The notes below the pieces were generated by a model, which worked only from the letters and a program-made list of their open reading frames with translations, ran no database searches and was not told where the DNA came from. The translations under genes and the position numbers were made by a program. A stretch of DNA of 64,000 nt from Eupeodes corollae (Eukaryota; Arthropoda; Insecta; Diptera; Syrphidae): positions 44,031,946-44,095,945 of the forward strand of contig NC_079148.1 of the NCBI RefSeq assembly GCF_945859685.1, given 5' to 3'. Positions 47,791-58,727 of the stretch are shown here, piece by piece. The first letter of the stretch is position 1. Every line of letters begins with the position of its first letter.

Positions 47791-48479
47791 TTTTTTTTAG
47801 TTATTTTAACAGTGCATGAGCCCGAAAGAGCGCATTATTTTGACAAAATTGTAATTACATTCCTATCTTTTATCCAAACTAATGCATTTGGTACATATTT
47901 ATGTATTTTTATAACAACAACTATTGTAAATACTAACGATGGCCGTCCGCGAAGCGCCACTGTATCAGATTAACGAATATGATATATTTAATCAACAATC
48001 TATTTTAAAGTGTCTATCAAGCAGCATTATCTTGGTGCCTTTGTATATATGATTTTAAAATATTGTTCTTTACGAATAAGGTTGTTTCACACATATTTTA
48101 CTTGCCTATATAAAAGAATAAATACTTAGTATAAGTTAAAGAAACGGTCCAGAACGAATATATATATTTTCTATTCTATTCTACCTACCAATAAAATTCC
48201 TTCATTATCATCATAAACATGTCTTTATCTACATAAGGCTGAGCACACCAATCAACTATTCTTTATTCGTTTTAGACAATTACCTAACAACTCAACCAAT
48301 ATGCGATCGCTTTACAATTAAAACATATATGTTCTGCCTCTTTCTTATCTTCAGATAATTTACTTTCCATCCTGGTTCTTCTAATATGAAATTAAAATAA
48401 AGCTATCCAATTGAAAAAGTTTCGAACGAACTAGTTGAGTACACAAACAATTGTTTTCGTTAAGTATGCCCACAATTAT

Positions 48480-49170
48480 TTTTCATTTCCAGGATGAAAT
48501 GTCCTAGGATGAGTTGTGTCTTGGGATGAATCGCGCGGTGACAAGTCAAATGGCATTTATATCTTTGAAGAAAAACTTATTGAACACGTATATTTTCAAA
48601 TCTTATATAGGTACTTTAAACAGACTCTTTGCATACAGGAGCAAGTTCGTGCGACCCAGTCGTGCATTTTTTTTTCATTTTCACTTAAATCTTCTTTCTT
48701 AATTCGGCTTTATTCAATACAAAACAAATATTTCTGTATTGCTCCAGAGTGGTACCCTCCATAGAACCGTTAATCTTTTTACAAGTTTTCTCAAGAACTA
48801 AAGAACCGATTACAATAAGTTTTTATCCGCGCAAGCTCTTATACTCTCTGAATAACATTGGAAAATCAAAAATGTCATTGTTTTTATTTTCGGTTTTTAA
48901 AAAATGATTAATATTTTTGAGCAATTCGATATTTCGAAACTGGTTCATCAGTTTTATACAAAATTGAGCTTTAAATAACAACATATCAAAAATATTTTTA
49001 AACTAAATTTGAAAAATTGTATATACACAAAATTGATTGAAAAAAAAACGCTCTAACAATTTTCAAATAAAAGTTTTGCAAAATTATTTTTTTTTTTTGA
49101 GAAAACAAAAAGCATTTAAATTTTTGAAAATAAAAACAGGAAATATTTTTAAACAAACTTCCTGTAAATT
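48480..49170 (+). repeat. Diverged composite repeat, unit 2
   Basis: From about 48690 it follows the second half of unit 1: CGGCTTTATTCAATACAAAA, GTATTGCTCCAGAGTGGTACC, AAGCTCTTATACT, ACGCTCTAACAATTTTCAAA and GCATTTAAATTTTTGAA. It is a direct repeat about 1.4 kb from unit 1, clearly diverged and therefore old. 48480-48690 has short domain-free frames. Confidence 0.5.
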
Positions 49171-49353
49171 GATGATTTATAAAAAAAATTAAGATGTTAG
49201 CAACAATATTTTGTGTAAAATGTTAAAATCCGTATTTATTTATTTTAATTGTTTTTAAAATAAATTGTTAAGTGACAACTTAAAATTTTTCTAAAAATTC
49301 TACCAAAATATAAACGGTGATTTTTTAAGAGCTTGAGAACTTTAAAAAAAAAA

Positions 49354-50906
49354 GAGGCTGGGATGCGACCCACACTGATAACTTCCCATCCCGTCTGTCG
49401 ATTTGTCTTGCTTAAAAGTTTTTTCTATATGTACTAGTATCAATTTTACCAAATGTGCGTACTATTTTTTATAGATTTTATTTTTTATGAAAAAACGTAC
49501 TGTTGGATTTTTATATAAAAATCACTGAATATCGAAAACAATATTTTCTGTAATATAAAATAAGTTTGAAGCCAATATTTTATAGTTTTGAAAAGATATT
49601 TGAGTCGAAAATCAATTTTTGCCAACTTTTGTTAAATTTTTTTTTAGTTAATTAATTTTTTGTACAAAAACTATCAATTCGATTTTTTTCAAAATTTTAC
49701 TAAATGTTAAAAACAATATTTTTTGACAGATAAAAGTAGTTAAAAGCCAATATCTCCAAGTTTTGAAAAGATATTTGAGTCGAAAATCAATTTTTACCAA
49801 TTTTTATACATTTTTTTTAGGTTTTTATTTTTTGTAGAAAAAATTGTCAATTCGATTTTTCTCAACTTTTTTCAAAATGTTGAAAACAATATTTCTTATA
49901 AGATGAAATATACTTGAAGCCTAAATTTCAAGTTTTTGAAAAGATATTTGAATCCATATTCAATTTTTACCAACTTTTGTTAAATTTTGTTCGGTTTTTA
50001 ATTTTTTATAAAAAAACTGTCAATTCGATTTTGTTCAAAATTTTACTGAATGTTGACAACAATATTTTTTGAAAGATAAAAGTAAATTAAAGCCAATATC
50101 TCAAAGTTTTGAAAAGATATTTGAGTCGAAAATCAATTTTTACTAACTTTTATTAATTTTTTTTTTAATTTTTATTTTTTGTACAAAAACTGTCAATTCG
50201 ATTTTTCTCAAAATTTTACTGAATGTTGAAAACAATATTTCTTATAAGATAAAATAAGCTTGAAGCTTAAATTTCAAGTTTTTGAAAAGATATTTGAATC
50301 GATATTTAATTTTTACGAATTTTGAGTAATGTTTTTTTTAGAATTTTATTTTTTATAAAAAAAACTGTCAATTCGATTTTTCTCAAAATTTTATCAGATT
50401 TCAAAAACATTATTCTGCGTTGCTCAAAATTGTTTTGGAGATGAAATCATATGTTAGTCGTTAAATTTAGGAGGTGACAAATTTTTTTTTTCAGTTTTTT
50501 GATTTAGAAAAAAAACCGTTAGATAGATATTTTTCAAAAAATATACTTCTTTGAGATCACAATACAGTTTATTATATAAAATTTAATTCAAGTCTCTAGC
50601 GTTTTTGGTTCGTAAGATATTTAGGGTTAACCAAAATTTTCACCTTTTTTTTAAACTGCTATGGTCTGTCTTATTATCTGTATAACAAAATTTATTTGAA
50701 GTCGATATCTCTTCTGGTTCTTGAGCTATGGACGACGAAAAAAACGTCGCGAACGTACGGACGTACGAACGTACGTACACACGCACGCACAGACATCTTT
50801 CTAAAAATCTTTTATTTCGACTCTATTGACCTTGAAACGTCGAGAAATTTCAAAATTTTCAATTTGACAAATCGGACCCATTACAATAACTTCCTATGGG
50901 AAGTTA
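49354..50906 (+). mobile_element. Repeat family R, copy 5
   Basis: Complete: GAGGCTGGGATGCGACCC after ten A bases at the left, TAACTTCCCATCCCGTCTGT next, about five central units, the ACGTACGGACGTACG run near 50757, and TAACTTCCTATGGGAAGTTA at the right followed by A's. Its site is the A/T run in the mariner's 3' untranslated part. Confidence 0.8.
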
Positions 50907-50972
50907 AAAACGCATAAAATTTGCAAAATCTCATCGATTTTTTATTTGAAACGTTAGATTGGTCCATGACAT

Positions 50973-52054
50973 TTACTTTTTGAAGATAATTTCATTTAAA
51001 TGATGACCGCTGCATCTTAGGTGGTCCATTCGGAAAGTCCAATTATGGGTAACTTTTTCGAGCATTTCGGCCGGAATAGCCCGAATTTCTTCGGAAATGT
51101 TGTCTTCCAAAGCTTGAATAGTTGCTGGCTTATTTGTGTAGACTTTAGACTTGACGTAGCCCCACAAAAAATAGTCTAAAGGCGTCAAATCGCATGATCT
51201 TGGTGGCCAACTTACCGTTCCATTCCTTGAGATGAATTGTTCTCCGAAGTTTTCCCTCAAAATGGCCATAGAATCGCGAGCTGTGTGGCATGTAGCGCCA
51301 TCTTGTTGAAACCACATGTCAACCAAGTTCAGTTCTTCCATTTTTGGCAAAAAAAAGTTTGTTAGCATTGAACGATAGCGATCGCCATTCACCGTAACGT
51401 TGCGTCCAACAGCATCTTTGAAAAAATACGGTCCAATGATTCCACCAGCGTACAAACCACACCAAACAGTGCATTTTTCGGGATGCATGGGCAGTTCTTG
51501 AACGGCTTCTGGTTGCTCTTCACTCCAAATGCGGCAATTTTGCTTATTTACGTAGCCATTCAACCAGAAATGAGCCTTATCGCTGAACAAAATTTGTCGA
51601 TAAAAAGCGGATTTTCTGCCAACTTTTCTAGGGCCCATTCACTGAAAATTCGACGTTGTGGCAGATCGTTCGGCTTCAGTTCTTGCACGAGCTGTATTTT
51701 ATACGGTTTTACACCAAGATCTTTCCGTAAAATCTTCCATGTGGTCGAATAACACAAACCCAATTGCTGCGAACGGCGACGAATCGACATTTCACGGTCT
51801 TCAGCAACACTCTCAGAAACAGACGCAATATTCTCTTCTGTACGCACTGTACGCATTCGTGTGGTTGGTTTAATGTCCAATAAAGTAAACTGAGTGCGAA
51901 ACTTGGTCACAATCGCATTAATTGTTTACTCACTTGGTCGATTATGTAGACCATAAATCGGACGTAAAGCGCGAAACACATTTCGAACCGAACACTGATT
52001 TTGGTAATAAAATTCAATGATTTGCAAGCGTTGCTCGTTAGTAAGTCTATTCAT
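50973..52054 (-). pseudogene. Rosa-like DD41D mariner transposase, nearly complete
   Basis: Starts at ATG 52054 (MNRLTNEQRLQIIEFYYQNQ). A TAA stop interrupts about 43 codons in (after LHNRPSE), and a one-base frameshift lies near 51600. Blocks in order: the SIRRRSQQLGLCYSTTWKIL helix-turn-helix region, YKIQLVQELKPNDLPQRR, ILFSDKAHFWLNGYVNKQ (first catalytic D), MWFQQDGATCHTAR (second D) and WPPRSCDLTPLDYFLWG (third D). I count 41 residues between the second and third D, which defines the rosa-type DD41D group. The C-terminus AEMLEKVTHNWTFRMDHLR..IIFKK is intact. All three catalytic residues are present, but the stop and frameshift make it non-functional. Confidence 0.85.
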
Positions 52055-52389
52055 GATGAAATGTCAAAGCATACTGAGCATCTTTCTCTTTGACACCATG
52101 TCTGAAATCCCGCGTGATCTGTCAAATACTAATGCATGAAAATCCTAACCTCAAAAAAATCACCCTTAAAAAAAGTTAAGCTTCATATTACAAAATTGCT
52201 TCAAACTAAAAGATTATTGGAAAATTAATATAAATCAGTTATAATTCCACCACATTGAAATTAGAGGTCGAAAATATTTATCACGAACCTGATAGACCCA
52301 CCAGCTGACCTTTTAAATTGCATGCAACCAAAAATGTTCTTAATAATTATCAACTTACCAGCTATTAAAAATGTAAGCTATTAAAAATG

Positions 52390-53353
52390 TTGCATTCTTT
52401 AGAAACAAGTTTTTACACAGATGAGTCAGAATCAAAAGAAGGGGTTGGTGGAGATGTTTACTCTGCACGATTAAAATTGAGTCTCTCATTCCGCCTTCCC
52501 AATCATTGTAGTGTGTTCCAGGCGGAACTTTTAGCGATAAAGGAAGTCTTGTCCTGGCTTAAAGAAAACGCGATATCAACTTCTGATATCCGTATTTTTT
52601 TAGAAAGCCAGGCCGCTATCAAATCTGTGGACTCTGTCTCTACAAACTTCATAGCAGTCCACAACTGTCGATCATCTCAAATGGAGATGGCACTACATTT
52701 TAATATTCACATTTGCTGGGTGCCGGGCCATTGAGACATTTCTGGTAATTGTAAGGCCGATGAACTCGCCAGAAACGGTACAGTACAGCCGATCCTACCA
52801 CGTTTGGCAAGAACTGACATACCAATCGTTTCTTGTAAACTGCTGCTAATGCAAGACGCTGTGAGGAGGGCAGGCACCAGGTGGAATAACATCACCACGT
52901 GTCAAGCCACAAAAAACATCTGGCCAACACTGGATTTAAAACGTTCAAGGTGCTTGCTCTCTCTAAGCAGATCGCATATAAGCTCGATAATATGTGTCAT
53001 AACCGGACACTGTCTAATAAGAAAGCACTCCACGAGACTAGGCGTATTCTCAAATGACTTTTGCTGAAGCTGTATGGACGAAGAAGAGGAAGAAACGGTT
53101 CTTCATCTTCTCTGCACATGTCCTGCTCTCGCAAAGAATTACCTAGGAGAATTCTCCTTTAACGATCTAAACGATTTAAATTATATCGGTATGATCAGCC
53201 TCTCACGTTTCGTAAGGGACTCAAGCTGGTTCAATTGAGCTTAGGAGGAAGCCTCAAGATTCATGTGGTATCACAATGGGCCATTAAACTGGCCTAAGTG
53301 TGTCCGTTTCCATCTTGGACAGCCACTATAACCTAACCATAACATAACCTAAA
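52390..53353 (+). pseudogene. 5'-truncated LINE with RNase H domain, copy 2
   Basis: A single frame with two nonsense codons. RNase H: FYTDESES near 52410 (DGSK expected), VFQAELLAIKE, FLESQAAI (the usual catalytic D is E), then WVPGH, a TGA at 52733, and GNCKADELAR. The linker CQATKNIWPTLDLKRS leads to ITGHCLIRKHSTRLGVF, a TGA in place of the residue between FC and SC, the knuckle SCMDEEEEETVLHLLCTC, and a WFN stop near 53238. The 3' end GGACAGCCACTATAACCTAA has the same CCTAA-type tail as copy 1 at 600-1667. It is inactive. Confidence 0.8.
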
Positions 53354-56089
53354 AACAAGTAACATACGAATTCCTTTTAAACAAATTACATCTGAGCACT
53401 TCTTCACAATGACAGTTCGTGAAAAAGCAACCAAGCAAACAAAACCTAAATCTAGAGAACAGAGCATTTGAACCAGAAGTCATATTAATTAAGCAAATTT
53501 CTCAAATTTTAGAAAATCTTTTTAGAATTAAAAGGTTAGTAAAGCGCTAAGAGATATTAAGATGTAAACATCTCTTAAAAGTATTAGAATTATCTTCTTA
53601 ATTTAATAATCTATTTAAATGTTCTAAGATTTAACTGAGTAACTTAAAATTTTGTATAGATAAATTTAAATTTGAGGAACTTTAAAACTTCGAGAAATGT
53701 TAAAATTTTCAATTGGACAGAATGTGAGTTAAAAACAAAGCCTACATTAAATTAGTTCATTAAAAATAAAAATACAATTAAAAAAATGCCAACAAAAAGA
53801 ATATACCTTGATTTTTAAAAATAAAAAAGAGTTTTTGGTATTCCTTTCTTTTCAAAGAATCTAGTTAGACTTATTTCCAAAATCAAACCTTAAATTTCTT
53901 TGGGGCATGTTCATAGATGTTTTCTAAACTGTTGGTAAGTTATTTTTAAGCAAGTCCAGAGTTTAGGCTATTTATAAATAAATTTAAACCTAAGTTTGAG
54001 CTTAACCTGTGGTAGAATACAACCTTAAAGCGGGGTTTTACAAACACATCAACAAAATTGACTATGAATAAGAGCTGTGTTTATTTAATCAACAAGCCTT
54101 AAACTACAGATCAAGAAATCACAACTTTAGTAATTCTCTATGAATACGCGCCTTTGTATTCAACTAAAATATTTTGTTTTTAGTTATTAATTATAAATAA
54201 AGAAATAAAACAAAACTTGATGGCTCTATTAACAAAGAATCACTATCAGAACATTGAGTTATCTTCAATTGTTCATCTGATGAAGAACAAATTCTTCTTC
54301 TTTTCTATTTAATATATATTAACAAATTACCAATTACATTTCTCATAAAATAACTTCATTAACAATTGAAAAAGAAAAGAACTGTGAAAGACGAAGCTCA
54401 TCATACATTTATATTTTGTTGTAATTTGAATCAGAGACACTTATTCATACAAAAGATCTTGAGAAAAGGTGTGTTAAAGATGAACAAATCCATTTCTGCC
54501 CTCAATTATACAATCACGATGACATTTTTATGACTTGAAATAACAAGCTCCATAACAGAACTGTAAACAATCATGCAATCATCAAAAAATGAAGAAGACA
54601 AATCAAAACAAACCTTTTCCTACTGAAAATGCTATATGAAGTTGTACAATGGTTACAAAAGGTCAACAACTTTTAAGACCTGGTAAACTTTTCTTTCGAC
54701 AGTATAATTATGTCGAGGAATGCGAAAGACGTCACTGATGTTTCATTCAACTTGAGTTCTTGAGATTTCTTCACTTTAAATTGGACTTATTATTAAGTTA
54801 TCTTTTTTAGAAGAAGTGCCATTTTAGTTAATGAACGTTATTCTTTTATTAAAATAATTTTATTAACATTGATTAAGGCCATAACACATATGAACATTTT
54901 TACTCCACCTATGCCATTGATTGTTTGTAAGTTAAATGTCATCATATCAATACGTACGTATTATGATAGCGTGTGAAATTTGAATAAGCCTCTGGCGTAT
55001 CAAGTGTCAAAATAAAAAACCAATGAACTTGCTATTGAACTTGTGGCGTGGTAGTGGTGGTGGTGGTGGCGTTGATGGCGGTCGGTGGCCGATATATGTA
55101 CTACAAATGTATGTTTTCAATATGCATTCATTGACCACGATTGTTGACGTTTCATTGAAATTTCTTTTCTTTTCATCTGTTTCCTCTCTTCTTTTTTTTC
55201 TATAGTTTGTTCGTGGTATTTGTTGTTTTTTTTCTTTTTATAACGGAATGATGAGTTGTTATTTGTTTGTCATTGGATAAATTATGGGGCATTTTGATGG
55301 TCATCTGTCATTAGTGTTGTTACTACTTATTTAATTGTAAGTTAACATAGGCTGATGAACCGTTTTGACATTCACTGTCAGTAATGATTATTAGGTTGGT
55401 TTATTGTACTCCTCATGTCTATTAAGGACAGGAAGACAGGTGGAGATAAAAGATTGTGCTTCGTTTGAACTTTTTGTATGGTTTTCGATAGGAAATTACA
55501 ATTTAAAATCGATTAAGGCTATAGCTTAATTTGAGGAAATATTTTATTAGTTTGTTTATAAATTTTAATTGTAACCAATGCTTGCATATTTATACAAATA
55601 GAAAGTACTTTGCTCAACGAAGGATTTTTTATATTAATTTTAACTTTGCAAAGTGAGTTCTCCCTAAAGGCAACTGGGGAACTGTCACTGTCAAAACATT
55701 CAATGAGATTCTATATTTTAATCAATGTGGATGTAATGAACAAAGCACATCTAAAAAGTAAAAAACGCGAAAAACCTTGACTTATGAAAAGTGAACCTTA
55801 GAGCTAGAAAAAAACAACGATTTTTTATAAACAAAACAAAAGGCCCATTTTTTGTCCCGTTTAGGATGTAGGAGCAATTTAAGAAAAAAACTTTAAATTA
55901 AATTTTGTTAACAAATAATGCTATCAATTAAAAATGTATTCAACACATTATACCGCTACACAGAAATATTGAAAAAAACACTACTTTTCAAGTCAAATAC
56001 TTAACCAAAAGATAATTTTTTCTTTAGAATATTTAAAGACTACGAAGGTTTTGTCATCTGATTAAAATTATTAAAAAAAAAAAAACCTT
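53354..56089. other. AT-rich stretch with one R relic
   Basis: A ~48-base piece of family R (AACTTCGAGAAATGTTAAAA and TTTTCAATT) lies at about 53675-53722. A GGTGGTGGTGGTGG-like run is at 55048-55070. Nothing else is recognised. Confidence 0.4.
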
Positions 56090-56551
56090 ACAAAAAGGAA
56101 ATGAAATCATTTTAAAGTCAATACGAATACCATCATTTATAACCGAGATATCGAGAATCGATTGTCAATTTTTACCAATTTTGCGTACGTTTTTTTTTGG
56201 GATTTTTATAAAGATTTTACTGAATATTTAAAAGAATATTTTATAGTTTTAATAAAGTTTTTTTAGGTTTTTATTTTTTCATTAAAAAAGAGCATGTCAA
56301 TTCGATTTTTCTCAAAATTTTACAAAATATTGAAAATCAAATTTTGGAATATCAAAAATTTTAGTATAGAAAATCAATTTTTAGTTTTTTGGGCTTTTAT
56401 TTTTTATAAAAAAAACAGTCAATTCGATTTGGAGATAAAATAAGTTTTCTGTTCGTATAATATTTGAGGTAAAAGCTATTTTTTGTTCAGTTCTTTTGAT
56501 TTATAAAAAAACGTTAATTGAATGTTTTTAAAATTTTATATATGTCACGTA

Positions 56552-58400
56552 GTACCCGTGGCATGATGGTTAGTGCTTTGGACTTGTTAGTGACGAAGGT
56601 TGAGCTTCAGCTCATCTTCAATTCAATAAAAAATAAAAAGTCAGCAGGTGTCGATGGTATATCCAACGTTGTACTAAGACATTTACCGATGGAAGTAATT
56701 GAAATTTACACCACACTCTTCAACAATGCCCTGAATAATGCATATTATCCAGTGTATTGGAAGACCGCTGTGGTTCATCCTCTCCCGAAAAAGGGAAAGG
56801 ACAACTCCAACCCGTCAAATCTTCGGTCGATAAGTCTTATTCCGAGCATCAGCAAAGTTTTCGAAAAGATCATTAATAGGGCTCTGACTAAGTGGGCTGC
56901 GGACAACAAAATAATTCCGGATACACAGTTCGGGTTCAAGGCGGGTCATGACACAATTCATGCTGCGTCTAAACTCGTTTCTGATATCCAATGGATTAAA
57001 TCAAAACAACAATGCACAGGTTCTGTTCTCTTTGATTTGGAAAAGACCTTTGACACCGTATGGTTGGAGGGTCTTTACCTAAAACTGAAAAGAGTTGGCA
57101 TAAGCAAGCCATTGTTGTATATACTTTATGATATGCTTAACGGTAGAAAGTTTGTTGTCAAAAGTGGCAATGTAACTTGTACCACAACATTCTCAATTAA
57201 AAATGGCCTTCAACAGGGAGCGATGAATTCGCCGATTCTTTTAAGCATTTACACCAGCGATCTGATAGGTAGTCTTACAAAGGCAATTGCGTACGCCGAC
57301 GATCTAATTGCGTACAGAACGACCCAAAAGGTTGGGGTTATTAGAATTCTCTTGTAGCTTGATTTCGACAAGATTCAGCGATATTGCGTTGACTAAAAAC
57401 TGAAAATAAATGTCCAGAAGTCGGAGACAATTCTGTTCCGGACTCCGTTGGCTGGGGCCATGAGGGATACGTGCAAGAATTGGCGCAAGATGGTCATCGT
57501 TGATCTTCACGGGCAGCCATTAGCGAGCAAAAGTGTAGTGAAGTACCTCGGTATCTGGTTAGAACAATATTTATATTTCGACACACATATAAATGCTGCT
57601 CTGACCAGGGCCAGAGGAGCCTTTGCTCTGACGAAACGGCTGTTTTTTAGCAGTCGGCTTGACCCCAGAGTGAAGGTAATTTGCTACATGGCCCTCATAC
57701 GGCCAATGATAGTTTATGGTTGTCCTGTGTGGTTCAACGTTGCCCCTTCCCAGATGGAGAAGTTTCGCGTGTTCGAGCGGCAGTGTTTACGACGCTGCAC
57801 CGGCTTAAATCGAACAGCCGAATCTTCCTACATGCATTACTATTCCAACGAGGTTCTGCTCAACGGGGCTCGAATCAACAGAATTGACAATTTCGTGATA
57901 AAACTCGTTCGAGGTGACATTGCAAGAGCTATGTCTTCGACCAACAATTTAATTTTCGGGGCTTTCTATCCGAACGACGAATATTTTGAAAGTGCACGCT
58001 TGAGTCGCTTCATTCCACCAGAGGCATTCCTCTTTTAAGATAGATGCGGTCTGATACAGGACAGATTTGAAGTTTTGTCTGTTTTTAAGATAGGTTTAAG
58101 AATGAATTAATAAAAATCAATTACTGCCATGCAAGGGGTCTTGGGTTCAATCCCTGCCTGTGCCCCCTTAATTTAAAAAAAAAAAAATATTTTGCGCGGG
58201 TACTGCCTCTTGCGAGGAATTGACAAATCCTTCAAGAGTAATTCTTGTCATGAAAAAGTGCTTTCTCAAATTAGCCGATCGGATTCGGCCTAAAATTCTA
58301 GGTCCCTTCCATTCCCGACAACAGTACTCGCACACAGGAATGGTTGAGAGTTGTAAGTCACTAGGGCCTGGTTCATAACGGACTGTTGCGCCACATTATT
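56552..58400 (+). mobile_element. tRNA-derived SINE split by a LINE (copy S6)
   Basis: Head GTACCCGTGGCATGATGG, then TTAGTGCTTTGGACT up to about 56586. The SINE resumes near 58120 with ACTGCCATGCAAGGGGTC, TTGGGTTCAATCCC (B-box), GGGTACTGCCTCTTGCGA, AAAGTGCTTTCTCAAATTAG, CACACAGGAATGGTTGAGAG and CGGACTGTTGCGCCAC. It is flanked by its own target duplication in R copy 6. The body from B-box to tail is the most complete in the window. Confidence 0.8.
56587..58119 (+). pseudogene. SINE-nested LINE, copy 3
   Basis: Begins a little farther 5' than copy 1: IKNKKSAGVDGISNVVLRHL near 56620, then WKTAVVHPLPKKGKDNSNP. Motif A is LFDLEKTFDTVW, motif B is GLQQGAMNSPILLSIY, motif C is AYADDLIA. Stops are TAG at 57355 (CAG in copy 1), TAA near 57394 (TGG expected), and the TAA at 58036 shared with copy 1. 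About 0.65 kb between the coding end and the 3' terminal GATAGGTTTAAGAATGAAT is deleted compared with copy 1. No clean target duplication is visible, but the insertion point in the SINE is the same. Confidence 0.85.
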
Positions 58401-58727
58401 ATTTTATATGTCACGTATTACGTCACATTATACAATTCAATTCAAGTCGCTAGCATTTTTGATTGGTGAGATATTTTGGGTGAACCAACATTTTTAGTTG
58501 TTCTTGTAATTGCTATGGTTAAAAAAAGTAATAATTACATTTTTTTGACAGTTCTTTCTGCATCTTTATAACAAATTTAATAAGAACTCGATATCTCTAC
58601 TGGTTCTTGATAGCTTCCAGACAAACGGACATCTCTCTAAAAATCTTTTATTTAGGCTCTGGAGAAATATCAATATTTTCAATTCGAAAAATGGGAACGA
58701 TTACAATACCTTCCCATGGAAAGGTAA

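Larger units (their letters stand above)
49313..52167 (-). mobile_element. DD41D mariner split by repeat R (copy 5)
   Basis: The right end (the element's 5' end) reads AAGGGTGATTTTTTTGAGG in reverse at 52167. The left end at 49313 reads AACGGTGATTTTTTAAGAG and is preceded by TA. The terminal repeats are thus separated from the coding region by R copy 5 at 49354-50906. Without R the mariner would be about 1.3 kb. On the right flank TA appears as AA, so one target base may have changed. Confidence 0.8.
56090..58727 (+). mobile_element. Repeat family R, copy 6, 5'-truncated and split by a SINE
   Basis: Central units (GTCAATTCGATTTTTCTCAA, TTTTTATTTTTT) run to 56551. The text stops at TTTTATATATGTCACGTA and resumes at 58401 with TTTTATATGTCACGTA and TTACGTCACATTATACAA. 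It continues through ATTGCTATGG, GATATCTCTACTGGTTCTTG and a decayed end CCTTCCCATGGAAAGG. The repeated TTTTATA..TGTCACGTA is the SINE's target duplication. The GAGGCTGGG head is missing. Confidence 0.65.

Noticed and set aside
52150..52170. Intact TA duplication at the right end of the split mariner
   Set aside because: The flank reads AA, not TA. The element end is clear but the duplication is not, so I did not claim it.
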